Below, one piece after another: positions 15,917 through 25,375 of a stretch of 64,000 nt of DNA (position 1 is its first letter; the number at the start of each line of letters is the position of its first letter). Under the pieces are notes generated by a model. The model was not told the DNA's origin and ran no database searches. It saw only the letters and a program-made list of their open reading frames with translations. This stretch comes from Dehalococcoidia bacterium (GTDB lineage: Bacteria; Chloroflexota; Dehalococcoidia; Lucifugimonadales; UBA3495). A program made the position numbers and the translations under genes. Where the stretch lies: the NCBI GenBank assembly GCA_022823505.1, contig JAJEIA010000058.1, forward strand, positions 29,770 through 93,769. Reading direction: 5' to 3'.

Positions 15917-17236
15917 ATGCCCGCCGCTACGGAAACAATCAACATCGGCCTGATGGGTCTTGGGACCGTTGGGGGTGGTGTCGCTGCGGCGCTGTCGGAC
16001 AACGCGGACGAGATCCGGCGGAAAACAGGGCGCACCGTTTGTCTACGCCGGGCCCTGGTGCGCGACGCGGCGAAAACCCGCCACCCGTCGCCGCCGCCGG
16101 GAGTGCTGACCACCAATCCCGAAGACATTCTCGCCGACCCTGACATCCACGTGGTGGTGGAGGTGATGGGCGGCGACACGCCGGCCGGCGAGTACCTGGA
16201 ACGGGCCCTGGGCAGCGGCAAGCACGTGGTCACCGCCAACAAGGAGGTGATGGCCAGGCGCGGCGCATCGCTGCTGGCGCTGGCACAGTCACAAAGCGTC
16301 AATCTGCTGTTCGAGGCATCAGCCGGCGGTGGGATCCCCATCGTCGGCTGCTTGATGTCACAGCTGCTGGCCAACGACATCCGCTCAATCCGTTCCATCA
16401 TCAACGGGACCACCAACTACATCCTGACCCGGATGGCGCGGAGCCAGACCCCATTCGGCGAAGCGCTGGCCGAAGCCCAGGAACGGGGATACGCCGAGGC
16501 GGACCCCACCAACGATGTCGAAGGCATCGACGCCGCGTACAAGCTCTCGGTACTGGGAAGTTTGGCGTTTCACCAATCCATACCGCACGGGGCGATCCAC
16601 ACCGAGGGCATCAGCCGCCTTGCTCCCGAGGACTTCCGCTATGCGGCCGAGCTTGGCTACGCGATCAAATCGCTGGCCATCGCGGCGGCGCAACCGGACG
16701 GAACCGTGCAGGCACGGGTCCACCCCGCCCTGGTTCCTGAGGATCATCTGCTGGCGAAAGTGGACGGCGTGTATAATGCCGTCGAGGTGACCGGCGACCT
16801 GTGTGGCCAGATCATTCTGCACGGCCAGGGAGCCGGGCGTGACGCGACCACCAGCGCGGTGATGGGCGACGTCCTGAACGTGGTGAGGTTCATCGACAGC
16901 GCAGGCGCTCCGCCGCTGCTTCCCGTTTCCAACGGAAACAGCCAACGAGCCGGGGACGCCATCCGACCCATCGACGAGCTCTCCAGCGCGTACTACATGC
17001 GGCTGACCTGCGCGGATCAGGCGGGCGTGTTGGCGCAAATAGCGCGTCTGCTGGGGGACGGCAACATCTCCATCGCCACCGTGATCCAGAAGGACACCGA
17101 CCCAGGAAGCGGCACCGCGCAACTGGTGATCACCACCTATCCTTCCCGCGAAGCAGACGTGCAAACCGCGCTGGCGGCCGTGGCGGAGCTGGGGGTGGTG
17201 GTGAGCGTAGACAACCTGATTCGTATCGAGCAGTAA
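15917..17236 (+). CDS. hom: Homoserine dehydrogenase with ACT domain
   Basis: The 439-residue protein has the full family layout. The nucleotide-binding fold carries INIGLMGLGTVGGGVA (residues 8-23). The catalytic domain includes VTANKEVMARRG, FEASAGGGIPIVG and INGTTNYILTRM, with the catalytic lysine region in EADPTNDVEGIDAAYKLSVLG. A C-terminal ACT regulatory domain (about 355-430) starts YYMRLTCADQAGVLAQIARLL. It reduces aspartate semialdehyde to homoserine with NAD(P)H, and the ACT domain usually mediates threonine feedback. thrC follows 100 bases downstream. No homoserine kinase gene (thrB) is seen nearby. Confidence 0.95.
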   Translation: MPAATETINIGLMGLGTVGGGVAAALSDNADEIRRKTGRTVCLRRALVRDAAKTRHPSPPPGVLTTNPEDILADPDIHVVVEVMGGDTPAGEYLERALGSGKHVVTANKEVMARRGASLLALAQSQSVNLLFEASAGGGIPIVGCLMSQLLANDIRSIRSIINGTTNYILTRMARSQTPFGEALAEAQERGYAEADPTNDVEGIDAAYKLSVLGSLAFHQSIPHGAIHTEGISRLAPEDFRYAAELGYAIKSLAIAAAQPDGTVQARVHPALVPEDHLLAKVDGVYNAVEVTGDLCGQIILHGQGAGRDATTSAVMGDVLNVVRFIDSAGAPPLLPVSNGNSQRAGDAIRPIDELSSAYYMRLTCADQAGVLAQIARLLGDGNISIATVIQKDTDPGSGTAQLVITTYPSREADVQTALAAVAELGVVVSVDNLIRIEQ

Positions 17237-17336
17237 ACCGACCGCAAGCGAGCATCCAACTGCAAGCGAGCGTCCGACGCATAGATTGCAGGAACCAAGC
17301 GACACCGTGCTACCAGCCAACCAAATCCGGTAGGAA

Positions 17337-18400
<1,064 letters not shown>

Positions 18401-18404
<4 letters not shown>

Positions 18405-19003
18405 GCTCCGCCGGGACCAAAATGAACCTCGCAGCCATCGAGGTCGCCGTGGGCACCGTCCTCAAGTACATTGACGAGGACAGCGGGCGCGAGGGCCTTT
18501 GGCGGACGCCCGAACGGGTCGCGGAAATGTACGCGGAGCTGTTCTCGGGCGTGGGGACGGATCCGGCGACGGAAATCGACGCGATCTTCTCGGACGACGT
18601 GACCCATGACCCGGTGATGGTGGCGGATCTCCCGTTCCACTCGATGTGCGAGCATCACCTGCTGCCGTTTTTCGGAAGAGCCAGCCTGGTCTACGTACCC
18701 GACCGGCACATCGCGGGGATCAGCAAAATCGCCCGGGCGCTGGAAACCACGGCGCGACGATTGCAGGTGCAGGAGCGGCTCACCGCGCAGTTGGCCGACG
18801 CCGTCATGGCGAGAGTGCAGCCGCTGGCGGTGGCGTGTCGCGTCGAAGCGGAGCACCTGTGCATGTCCATGCGGGGGATCCAGAAACCGGGCCATCGCGT
18901 GGTGACAACCGCGATACGGCACGGGCACGGCGGCGGGGACAACGGCGCCGCGCCGTCATATTCGGCAAACGAACTGCTGAGCCTGCTGGACAGCCGAGGA
19001 TAG
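18401..19003 (+). CDS. folE: GTP cyclohydrolase I
   Basis: The ATG at 18401 overlaps the thrC stop (ATGA) and gives 200 residues; an in-frame ATG at 18422 is an alternative. Family features are clear: DSGREGLWRTPERVAEMY, the zinc-binding SMCEHHLLPFFG, PDRHIAGISKIARALE for substrate recognition, RLQVQERLTAQLADAV, and the second zinc cysteine in EHLCMSMRGIQKPG. The enzyme makes 7,8-dihydroneopterin triphosphate from GTP, the entry to folate or other pterins. No other folate gene lies next to it. Confidence 0.95.
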
Positions 19004-19017
19004 GCGGCGCTTCCGAC

Positions 19018-20034
19018 ATGACAACATCGCATCCTGCAACTCCAATCACGTCGTTTGAAGAAGTGCGACAGCAGTGGCAGGAACTGCTGGGCCGGTCGGT
19101 AGTCAATAACCTGTACATCACGCCGAGCTGGCAGGAGTTATGGTGGAGCGCCTTCCAGAACGGCCGTTCGCTGGCGGGTTTTTACCTGACCGACTCGGCG
19201 GGGCAACTCACCGCGCTGGCGTCGCTGTCGCGCTGCGGCGACAACTTCTCCTTCGTGGGGAACAGCGACACCTTTGACTACAACGACTTCGTCATCGCCC
19301 GCGGGACTGAGCCGGCGTTCTACCCGGCCCTGCTGGACGAGATCGACTCGGGGGGCGGCCGACAATTGGACCTCTACTCGGTGGGGGAAGACTCGCCGAC
19401 GCTGACGATGCTGCCGGAACTGGCGCGAGCCCGAGGGTACGCGGTGGACATTGCTGAGGAAGACGTTGCGCCACGGATCGATCTACCGCCGACCTGGGAC
19501 GACTACCTGGCGGGGTTGAGCAAGAAAGACCGGCACGAACTGCGGCGCAAGCTGCGCCGGCTGGAGGGCCACGACAACTGGCGGTGGTTCTGCGTTTCGG
19601 ATCGCGACGAGGCGAGCGCGCGTACCGATACGTTCCTGGACCTGATGCGGAGCAGCGATCCGGCAAAGGCCGAGTTTCTCACCGCCGACCGGGAACAATT
19701 CTTCCGGGAGCTGATTGCTGCCACGGCGTCCGAGGGCGTGCTGCGGTTGTTCTTCATGGAGATGGACGACAAACCGGTGGCGGCCTCGCTGTGCCTGGAC
19801 TACGACGGGGTGCGGATGCTGTACAACAGCGGGCACGACGTGGAATACCGGTACTACAGCGTGGGGCTGCTGCTGCACGCGCTATGCCTGCGCGACGCGT
19901 TGGAACAGGGCTATCGATACTTCGATTTTTTGCGCGGAAACGAACCATACAAGTACCGGCTGGGCGGCCGCGACCATCATCTCTACCGCATAACGCTCCA
20001 GCGTACGGACGCGCTCGGCACGGGCGGCGAGTAA
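19018..20034 (+). CDS. BioF2/FemAB-like GNAT acyltransferase
   Basis: The ATG at 19018 gives 338 residues; the longer track ORF is a read-through in front of it. The protein resembles the acetyltransferase_6 (CelD/BcsL, FemAB-like) family. The segments LYITPSWQELWWSAF, LSKKDRHELRRKLRRLE and VAASLCLDYDGVRMLYNSGHD, followed by VGLLLHALCLRDALEQGYRYFDFLRGNEPYKYRLG, match its conserved C-terminal half. Such proteins transfer acyl or aminoacyl groups in envelope or polysaccharide assembly, and some are of unknown role. It is 14 bases after folE and 96 bases before a glycosyltransferase, consistent with a glycan or small-thiol theme. Confidence 0.8.
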   Translation: MTTSHPATPITSFEEVRQQWQELLGRSVVNNLYITPSWQELWWSAFQNGRSLAGFYLTDSAGQLTALASLSRCGDNFSFVGNSDTFDYNDFVIARGTEPAFYPALLDEIDSGGGRQLDLYSVGEDSPTLTMLPELARARGYAVDIAEEDVAPRIDLPPTWDDYLAGLSKKDRHELRRKLRRLEGHDNWRWFCVSDRDEASARTDTFLDLMRSSDPAKAEFLTADREQFFRELIAATASEGVLRLFFMEMDDKPVAASLCLDYDGVRMLYNSGHDVEYRYYSVGLLLHALCLRDALEQGYRYFDFLRGNEPYKYRLGGRDHHLYRITLQRTDALGTGGE

Positions 20035-20130
20035 CGACACGAAGCAGAAACGCCTCATTGCCACAATGCGGTCCATCCCGATTGCGCCGATCATGTCCGT
20101 GTGTGTTGATAGCCGCAGGAGCGTCTTGCC

Positions 20131-21369
20131 TTGATATCCGATTGTAGATACCGGGTGGCACTGATCTCCTACCACACCTGTCCGCTGGCCGCGCCCGGGC
20201 AGGGGAAGGCGGGAGGAATGAACGTGCACGTGCGGGAGTTGGCGCGCGCCATGGGCAAGCTCGGCGTCAGCGTGGACGTGTTCACGCGGGATCACGATTA
20301 CGCGTGCGACGCTGACGCCGCCGAGGGCGGGGCGGTCAACTATGTTCATGTGCCGGCCGGGCCGCCCGATGCGCCGCTGGGCGAACTGCCCAACTACCTG
20401 GACGATTTCGTAGCCGGAATTGGGGCGTACCGGGAGCGCAACAACGTTCAATACCGGGCGATCCATTCCCACTATTGGCTGAGCGGCTGGGCCGGGTCGC
20501 GCGTCGCCGCAGCAACCGGGACGCCTCACCTGATCACCTTCCACACGCTGTCACGCATCAAGATGCAGTCGCGATCCGGAGAGCAGGAACCGCCGGTGCG
20601 GCAGGAGACCGAGGAACGGATCATCGCCGACGCCGATTGTGTCGTCGCGTTCAGCCCACACGAGCGGGACGCGATGGTGCGACTCTACGGAGCCGACCGA
20701 AATCGGGTGGAGCTGATACCGTGCGGCGTCGATTTGAGCCGGTTCCGACCCATTGGACGAGCGGCAGCGCGCCGTGAGCTGGGCCTGAACGGACACAAGG
20801 TCATGCTGTACGTGGGACGGATCGAGCCCCTGAAGGGCGCCGACCTGTTGCTGCACACGGCGGCGGCACTGGAAACGGAGGAGGGCGTGCAGGTGCTCGT
20901 GGTGGGTTCGGACGCCGACGGCAGCGGAGAAGTGGAGCGGTTACAGCGGTTGTCCGAGGATCTGGAGCTGGGCGACACCGTGGAATTCGTGGGCCGCGTA
21001 CCCCAGGAGCAGTTGGCGCTGTACTACTCCGCGGCGGACGTGTGCGTCGTGCCGTCGTTCTACGAGAGTTTTGGCCTGGCCGCACTGGAGAGCATGGCCT
21101 GCGGGACCCCGGTGGTAGCCTCTCGCGTCGGGGGCCTCTCGACAATCGTGCAGCACGGCAAGACCGGCTACCTGAAATCGTGGCGATGCCCGGAGGCGTT
21201 CGCCCAGTCGTTGGAAATGATCATGGCCAACGAAGACCTGCGGGACAGCATGGGTCGAGCCGCGCGGCACCGGGCCGAAACCCTGAGCTGGGAACAGGTG
21301 GCGGGGCGCCTCCTGGCGCTTTACGAACGCCTGGCATCCGATGGGGATGGCCCGGAGCAGGTTCGCTGA
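20131..21369 (+). CDS. GT4-family glycosyltransferase, MshA-like
   Basis: A TTG start at 20131 preceded by AGGAG gives 412 residues. The N-terminus RVALISYHTCPLAAPGQGKAGGMNVHV strongly resembles MshA and related retaining glycosyltransferases, with the acceptor loop GGMNV and the IHSHYWLSG motif. The C-terminal donor domain has LYVGRIEPLKGADLLL and FYESFGLAALESMACGTPVVASRVGG, the E-x7-E motif of GT-B family 4. MshA attaches GlcNAc to inositol phosphate in mycothiol synthesis; related enzymes make sucrose or glycolipids, so the acceptor is uncertain. The gene ends in a TGATG overlap with the DUF502 gene. Confidence 0.88.
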   Translation: MISDCRYRVALISYHTCPLAAPGQGKAGGMNVHVRELARAMGKLGVSVDVFTRDHDYACDADAAEGGAVNYVHVPAGPPDAPLGELPNYLDDFVAGIGAYRERNNVQYRAIHSHYWLSGWAGSRVAAATGTPHLITFHTLSRIKMQSRSGEQEPPVRQETEERIIADADCVVAFSPHERDAMVRLYGADRNRVELIPCGVDLSRFRPIGRAAARRELGLNGHKVMLYVGRIEPLKGADLLLHTAAALETEEGVQVLVVGSDADGSGEVERLQRLSEDLELGDTVEFVGRVPQEQLALYYSAADVCVVPSFYESFGLAALESMACGTPVVASRVGGLSTIVQHGKTGYLKSWRCPEAFAQSLEMIMANEDLRDSMGRAARHRAETLSWEQVAGRLLALYERLASDGDGPEQVR

Positions 21370-22223
21370 TGCAGCAGCCACCTCCCGGCCGGTTGACCCC
21401 GAACGACCTGGGGTTTCCGCATCTGACGGGCCCCGGCGGGCAGAACCCGCGGAGGCGGCGCCGGCCGTTGGCGTCCGCGCTACGCCACCTGGAGAGCCGG
21501 TTGGGCGCGGGTCTGCTGGTGTTCCTGCCGGTGCTGGTGACCTATTTCGTCTTCAACTTTTTCTACGACGTCCTGGCATCGCTGCTGGAGCCGTTCGTCC
21601 GTTGGCTGAACATCCCGAAGACGGGAGGGTTCGACTGGTCCGACCTGGTCGCCGTCGCCGCAGTGCTGGTGGTGATCTACGTCGTCGGATTGCTCATCGG
21701 ATGGGCGGTGGTCAAGTTCCTGATCAACCAGATCCACGACCTGATCGGCCGGATCCCGGTGGTGGGAGCGGTATACAAGACGACGCGGGTGGGCATCGAC
21801 TTCCTGTCGGACACGCAACAACAGGACTACCGAGGGGTGGTGTTGATCGAGTTCCCTCGCCTGGGGGTTTTGTCGATCGGGCTGATAACGTCGAACCTGG
21901 GCAAACTCGACGGCGTGGAGGACCACCTGTCCATATACGTACCCACCACACCGGTGCCATCGTCGGGGTACCTGGTGGTGGCCGCCGCCAGCAAGGTGAC
22001 GCCGACTGACATCACCGTTGACGAAGCCATGCGCATCATCATCTCGGGCGGCATCCTTGCCGGCGAGATCATCGCGGGCCGCGTGTCGCTCAACGGCGCG
22101 GAGCACCCTGAACCCGACCTGCACTGGCTGTGGGGTTGCGACGAAACGGCAAAGGCGATACAGGACGCGCCGCCGCCACGCGTGCAAGAATCTGCCCCGG
22201 TGGTGACCGGCATCCAGGATTAG
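21369..22223 (+). CDS. DUF502 family membrane protein
   Basis: The ATG at 21369 overlaps the glycosyltransferase stop (TGATG), giving 284 residues; the longer track ORF is a read-through. Residues 1-40 are Pro/Arg-rich and cytoplasmic. Two transmembrane helices follow (GAGLLVFLPVLVTYFVFNFFY and LVAVAAVLVVIYVVGLLIGWAVV). The conserved RIPVVGAVYKTTR and later VFIPTTP-like stretch (SIYVPTTPVPSSGYLVVAA) are typical of DUF502, with a C-terminal MRIIISGG. The family is widespread but without known biochemistry. Coupling with a glycosyltransferase suggests an envelope-related job here. Confidence 0.88.
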   Translation: MQQPPPGRLTPNDLGFPHLTGPGGQNPRRRRRPLASALRHLESRLGAGLLVFLPVLVTYFVFNFFYDVLASLLEPFVRWLNIPKTGGFDWSDLVAVAAVLVVIYVVGLLIGWAVVKFLINQIHDLIGRIPVVGAVYKTTRVGIDFLSDTQQQDYRGVVLIEFPRLGVLSIGLITSNLGKLDGVEDHLSIYVPTTPVPSSGYLVVAAASKVTPTDITVDEAMRIIISGGILAGEIIAGRVSLNGAEHPEPDLHWLWGCDETAKAIQDAPPPRVQESAPVVTGIQD

Positions 22224-22265
22224 CCGTACCCACGGTCGGAGGCCGGGACCCCCACCCGCAAACAT

Positions 22266-22290
22266 CTCCGGCGCTTTCTCAGCGCCGGAG
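22266..22290 (+). terminator. 10-bp perfect hairpin between DUF502 and PIG-L genes
   Basis: CTCCGGCGCT-TTCTC-AGCGCCGGAG lies 42 bases after the DUF502 stop and 23 bases before the PIG-L start. There is no long T-tract, so it may terminate weakly or form part of the PIG-L leader. Confidence 0.5.
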
Positions 22291-22313
22291 TTCATTCCGG
22301 AGGATCAAATTCC

Positions 22314-23045
22314 ATGGACTACACACCCGAACGCGCCCTGGTCGTAATTCCACATCCCGACGATGCGGAGGTGTGGGCCGGCGGCACCATCGCCCGCTGG
22401 GTGCGCGGGGGATCCGAGGTGCACTACGTGCTGTGCACCGACGGCAGCAAGGGCACGGACGATCCGGAAATCGACCCGCAGGAACTCGCGGCAACTCGCA
22501 GCCGAGAGCAACTGGCCGCCGCAGACATCCTGGGCATCAAGAACGTGGTGTTACTGGGCCGGACCGATGGCGAGCTTGAGGATACGTCGGACTTTCGGCG
22601 GGACCTGGTTCGACAGATCCGCGTGGTCAAACCGGACGTTGTGCTGACCACCGAGCCCTACCGCCGCAACATGCAGTGGCACCGGGACCACCGGATTGCG
22701 GGCCAGGTGACGCTGGACGCGGTATTTCCCTACGCCCGGGACCACCTGCACTTCGGAGAGCTGTTCGCAAACGAGGGCATAGAACCGCACAAAACTGCCG
22801 CGATCATGTTCTGGGGATCGGAAAACCCGAACACCTTCGTGGACATAGCCGCCGATTTCGACACCAAGATGGACGCGGTGATGGCGCACCGCACTCAGGC
22901 CCGCCAACGCACCAGGGAAGAGCTGGAGGGGTTCGTGCGGGCTCGGGCCAAAGAGGCGGCACAAACCGGCAACGAGTACCCGGACGAGGATTTCAGCGGT
23001 CTGACGCTGGCCGAAGCGTTCCGGCGGGTGACCTTCCGAACCTAG
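22314..23045 (+). CDS. PIG-L/LmbE family deacetylase
   Basis: The 243-residue protein has the zinc-binding PHPDDAEVWAGG motif at residues 12-23 and the later HRDHRIAG histidine pair, both diagnostic of the PIG-L family of N-acetylglucosaminyl deacetylases (MshB, BshB, LmbE). The expected catalytic Asp lies in PHPDDAE. GGAGG is well placed before the ATG. MshB-type enzymes deacetylate GlcNAc-inositol made by MshA, and an MshA-like transferase is two genes upstream, so a shared pathway is possible. Many PIG-L proteins act on other glycoconjugates, and the sequence does not fix the substrate. Confidence 0.88.
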   Translation: MDYTPERALVVIPHPDDAEVWAGGTIARWVRGGSEVHYVLCTDGSKGTDDPEIDPQELAATRSREQLAAADILGIKNVVLLGRTDGELEDTSDFRRDLVRQIRVVKPDVVLTTEPYRRNMQWHRDHRIAGQVTLDAVFPYARDHLHFGELFANEGIEPHKTAAIMFWGSENPNTFVDIAADFDTKMDAVMAHRTQARQRTREELEGFVRARAKEAAQTGNEYPDEDFSGLTLAEAFRRVTFRT

Positions 23046-23070
23046 ACCGCTGCCGGGCGACCCGTCCGAA

Positions 23071-24510
23071 CTAAACCGGCGCGCGCCGGGTGTGCCAGTC
23101 AGTCGCCTCCTGGTAGGCGTAGGCGGCCCTAAGGATTGTTTCCTCCGCGAAGGGGCCGCCGCCCAGTTGAACGCCGATGGGCAGGCCGTCCTCCGTGAAT
23201 CCGCCCGGGATCGACACGGCGGGCATCCCGGCCAATGGGTAGCAGCCGGTGTACGAGCGGCGGAAAAAGAACCGCTGGCGCACGTCGTCCGCCGACTCGA
23301 ACGGCGCGGTCAGAGCGTCGTGGCGGGGAGCGGGATACGGGGCGGTGGGGGAAACGAGGACGTCCACCCGTTGGAAGGCATCCTCGAACTGCCGCCGGAG
23401 CAGGACCCGGGCTTTCATGGCCCGGTTCTGAACCTTGGCCGGCACCAGGGCGGCGCTCTGGAGGCGCGTGCGAGAAGCCCGGTCCAGCAGCTCGGGCGAG
23501 CGCCGCATCAGGCCGTCGCGGGCGCCGGCTCCCTCCGTATCTGCGATGCCAACGAAGATCGCGCCGGCGATTTCCGTGAGCGGCAGGGAAACGTCGGTTA
23601 CCTCGGCGCCCAGGCCAGCGAGGGTTTCCAGGACGGCATCGGTGGCGCGACGCACGTCCGGGTGCATGTCGGGGGCGTCGCAGAGCTCGGTCATGCGGCC
23701 GATCTTCATACCACGGATGTCACCGTCAAGCATGGCGCGATAGTCGGGCACCGGGCGACGACTCGTGGTGGGATCCATGGGATCGTATCCGGCGACCGCG
23801 CCCAGGACCAGCGCGCAGTCCTCCACAGTCTTAGTCATGGGAGATGCGGCGTCCATGAACCAGCACATGGGCGTGATGCCGTAACGACTGATGCGGGTGA
23901 AGGTGGGCCGCAGACCAACGGCGTTGCAGTAGGACGCCGGACCGCGTCCGCTGCCGCCGGTGTCCTCGCCGACGGATGCCGCGCAGAGGTGCGCGGCCAG
24001 CGCGGCGCCCGACCCGCTGCTGGACTCGCCAGGGGTGTGCCCGTGACGCCAGGGGTTGTCGGGAGTGCCGTAGGGCGGGTCGGCGGTGCCGCCCATGGCC
24101 AGTTCGCTGAGGTTGAGCTTGCCCAGCAGGATCGCGCCGGCGGACTTTAGCCGGGTCACCACCGTTGCGTCCTCGGCGGGCACGTTATCGGAATAAGCGC
24201 GGGAGCCGTTGCTGGTGAGGATGCCCTCGGTGTTGAACTGGTCCTTGATGGCCATGGGCACGCCGAACAACGCACCGTGGATGGCCGATTCATCCCCGCG
24301 ACGGATCGCATCATCCACGTCGGCGGCCGCGCCCAACGCTTCCTCCCGGCTTACGGTGATGTAGGATTTGATGCCACCGTCGATGGCGTCGATGCGGCGG
24401 AGATAGGCGTTGACCGCATCGGTGGCGGTGAATTCGCCGTTGCGGATGGCAGCCGTGGTGGCCTCGGCGGAGAGAAAGACGATGTCGTCGCGATTGATGG
24501 AAGCGGTCAT
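23071..24510 (-). CDS. Amidase signature enzyme (GatA/AtzE-like)
   Basis: The ATG at 24510 gives 479 residues. The amidase signature triad is visible: Lys in GVPMAIKDQFNTEG, the first Ser in GESSSGSGAALAAHL, and the nucleophilic Ser in GEDTGGSGRGPASYCNAVGLRPT. A typical C-terminal ends LPIGVQLGGGPFAEETILRAAYAYQ. These enzymes hydrolyse amides or, as GatA, deliver ammonia to mischarged tRNA. The start overlaps the MNT gene stop by 4 bases (ATGA), and a short GatC-like gene lies upstream. No gatB is nearby, so an AtzE/AtzG-type hydrolase pair is more likely than GatCAB. The substrate is unknown. Confidence 0.88.
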   Translation of the reverse strand: MTASINRDDIVFLSAEATTAAIRNGEFTATDAVNAYLRRIDAIDGGIKSYITVSREEALGAAADVDDAIRRGDESAIHGALFGVPMAIKDQFNTEGILTSNGSRAYSDNVPAEDATVVTRLKSAGAILLGKLNLSELAMGGTADPPYGTPDNPWRHGHTPGESSSGSGAALAAHLCAASVGEDTGGSGRGPASYCNAVGLRPTFTRISRYGITPMCWFMDAASPMTKTVEDCALVLGAVAGYDPMDPTTSRRPVPDYRAMLDGDIRGMKIGRMTELCDAPDMHPDVRRATDAVLETLAGLGAEVTDVSLPLTEIAGAIFVGIADTEGAGARDGLMRRSPELLDRASRTRLQSAALVPAKVQNRAMKARVLLRRQFEDAFQRVDVLVSPTAPYPAPRHDALTAPFESADDVRQRFFFRRSYTGCYPLAGMPAVSIPGGFTEDGLPIGVQLGGGPFAEETILRAAYAYQEATDWHTRRAPV

Positions 24511-24827
24511 TGAATAGCTCCGGCGGGTTTGCCAGTCTGGATCACGGCGTAGTGTTGGGCGATTATCTGGTGGAATGAAGAGGACACGTTGTGCCGGTCG
24601 AGGACGTCGACGCGGAATGGGAGGGTTGATTCCTGGAAGGCTTCGATCAATCGTCCAATTTTTTGGAAACCCAAAGACTCCGGGCCTATCACCGCCAGGT
24701 CCAAATCGGACCACGGCTTGGTCATACCGGTGACACGAAACCCGAAGGCCGGCACCTCGCATCCAGGGACGTATTGTTCCAGTATGCTCTTGATTTCGGC
24801 CAATTGATCCGATCGTACGTCAGTCAT
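24507..24827 (-). CDS. MNT-type minimal nucleotidyltransferase
   Basis: The 106-residue product starts MTDVRSDQLAEIKSILEQY. It carries the polymerase-beta fold signature in simplified form, with FGFRVTGMTKPWSDLDLAVIG where the usual GSRARG is replaced by GFRVTG, and a later acidic residue in FRVDVLDRHNV. The Ser-Asp-Leu-Asp metal-binding pair is intact. MNT proteins pair with HEPN RNases, and in studied cases they AMPylate and silence the HEPN toxin. Here the HEPN gene directly upstream is broken, while this gene looks intact and overlaps both it (8 bases) and the downstream amidase (4 bases). Confidence 0.8.
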   Translation of the reverse strand: MTDVRSDQLAEIKSILEQYVPGCEVPAFGFRVTGMTKPWSDLDLAVIGPESLGFQKIGRLIEAFQESTLPFRVDVLDRHNVSSSFHQIIAQHYAVIQTGKPAGAIQ

Positions 24828-25135
24828 TTCTGGCCTCGAGGGCCGACAGCAGGCGTCTAGCATCCTCTGGAAAACCGGGGATTGCGGCATAGACTGCGTC
24901 GGCCGCGGTTTGTCTGTGGGTGTGGGACGTATCATTCCGTGCCAAGTGGTAATCCATCCAGCGATCAACGTCGTCAATGAGGCGATTCTCTGCGCCCGGC
25001 CGAAACAGCTCGCGCCCGGTGACGCCATCGGCCGGGTTAGGGTTGACGTTAAGTGCCCAGCAGCGCTTGAAAGACGTCGAGCACCTGTTCGAGGCTGATG
25101 ATCGCATGTTGCAGGTTTTCCAGGTCAACCGGCAT
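24820..25135 (-). pseudogene. Broken HEPN-domain (HI0074-like) gene
   Basis: A start at 25135 opens MPVDLENLQHAIISLEQVLDVFQALLGT and stops at once. The continuation is in the next frame, as GRELFRPGAENRLIDDVDRWMDYHLARNDTSHTHRQTAADAVYAAIPGF to a stop at 24820. Both parts match the HEPN/HI0074 nucleotidyltransferase-partner family, including the RNDTSH motif (R-x4-H) of HEPN RNases. The central segment that usually holds the aromatic FE-x2-FEL-x-WK stretch is missing, so there is both a frameshift and an internal deletion. The result should not yield a normal toxin. An assembly error could explain the frame change but not easily the missing block. Confidence 0.7.
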
Positions 25136-25170
25136 GGAGGCTCACAGCAGACGCATCCCAGTGCCCGGGT

Positions 25171-25365
25171 TCAGCCGGCGTCCGCATCGGGGAAGATGGT
25201 AACCGGCTCGATACCTTCCAGGTCCAGGTCGCGGAGGCGGTCGAGTTCCTGCATCAGGCTGGCGAAGCGGTTGGCCACCTCGGGTAGGTCCGGATCGTCG
25301 ATGGTTATGCCGACAAGGTGCGCCATTTTGCGGACCTGTTCGGGGCTGAGGTCGGGGTCGGGCAT
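25171..25365 (-). CDS. GatC/AtzG-like small subunit
   Basis: This 64-residue protein, MPDPDLSPEQVRKMAHLVGITIDD, follows the GatC pattern through ANRFASLMQELDRLRDLDLEGIEPVTIFP. True GatC is about 95 residues and continues beyond the P-V/T-x-x-P point. A truncated form this size resembles AtzG, which stabilises the amidase AtzE. TAGGAG lies 8 bases before the ATG and includes the stop codon of the upstream 73-aa gene. The amidase it would serve is 660 bases downstream, separated by the HEPN/MNT pair. The partner assignment is inference from family knowledge. Confidence 0.7.
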   Translation of the reverse strand: MPDPDLSPEQVRKMAHLVGITIDDPDLPEVANRFASLMQELDRLRDLDLEGIEPVTIFPDADAG

Positions 25366-25375
25366 AGTGTATCTC

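Noticed and set aside
23092-24150. 352-aa plus-strand ORF
   Set aside because: Shadow of the amidase on the other strand, no family features.
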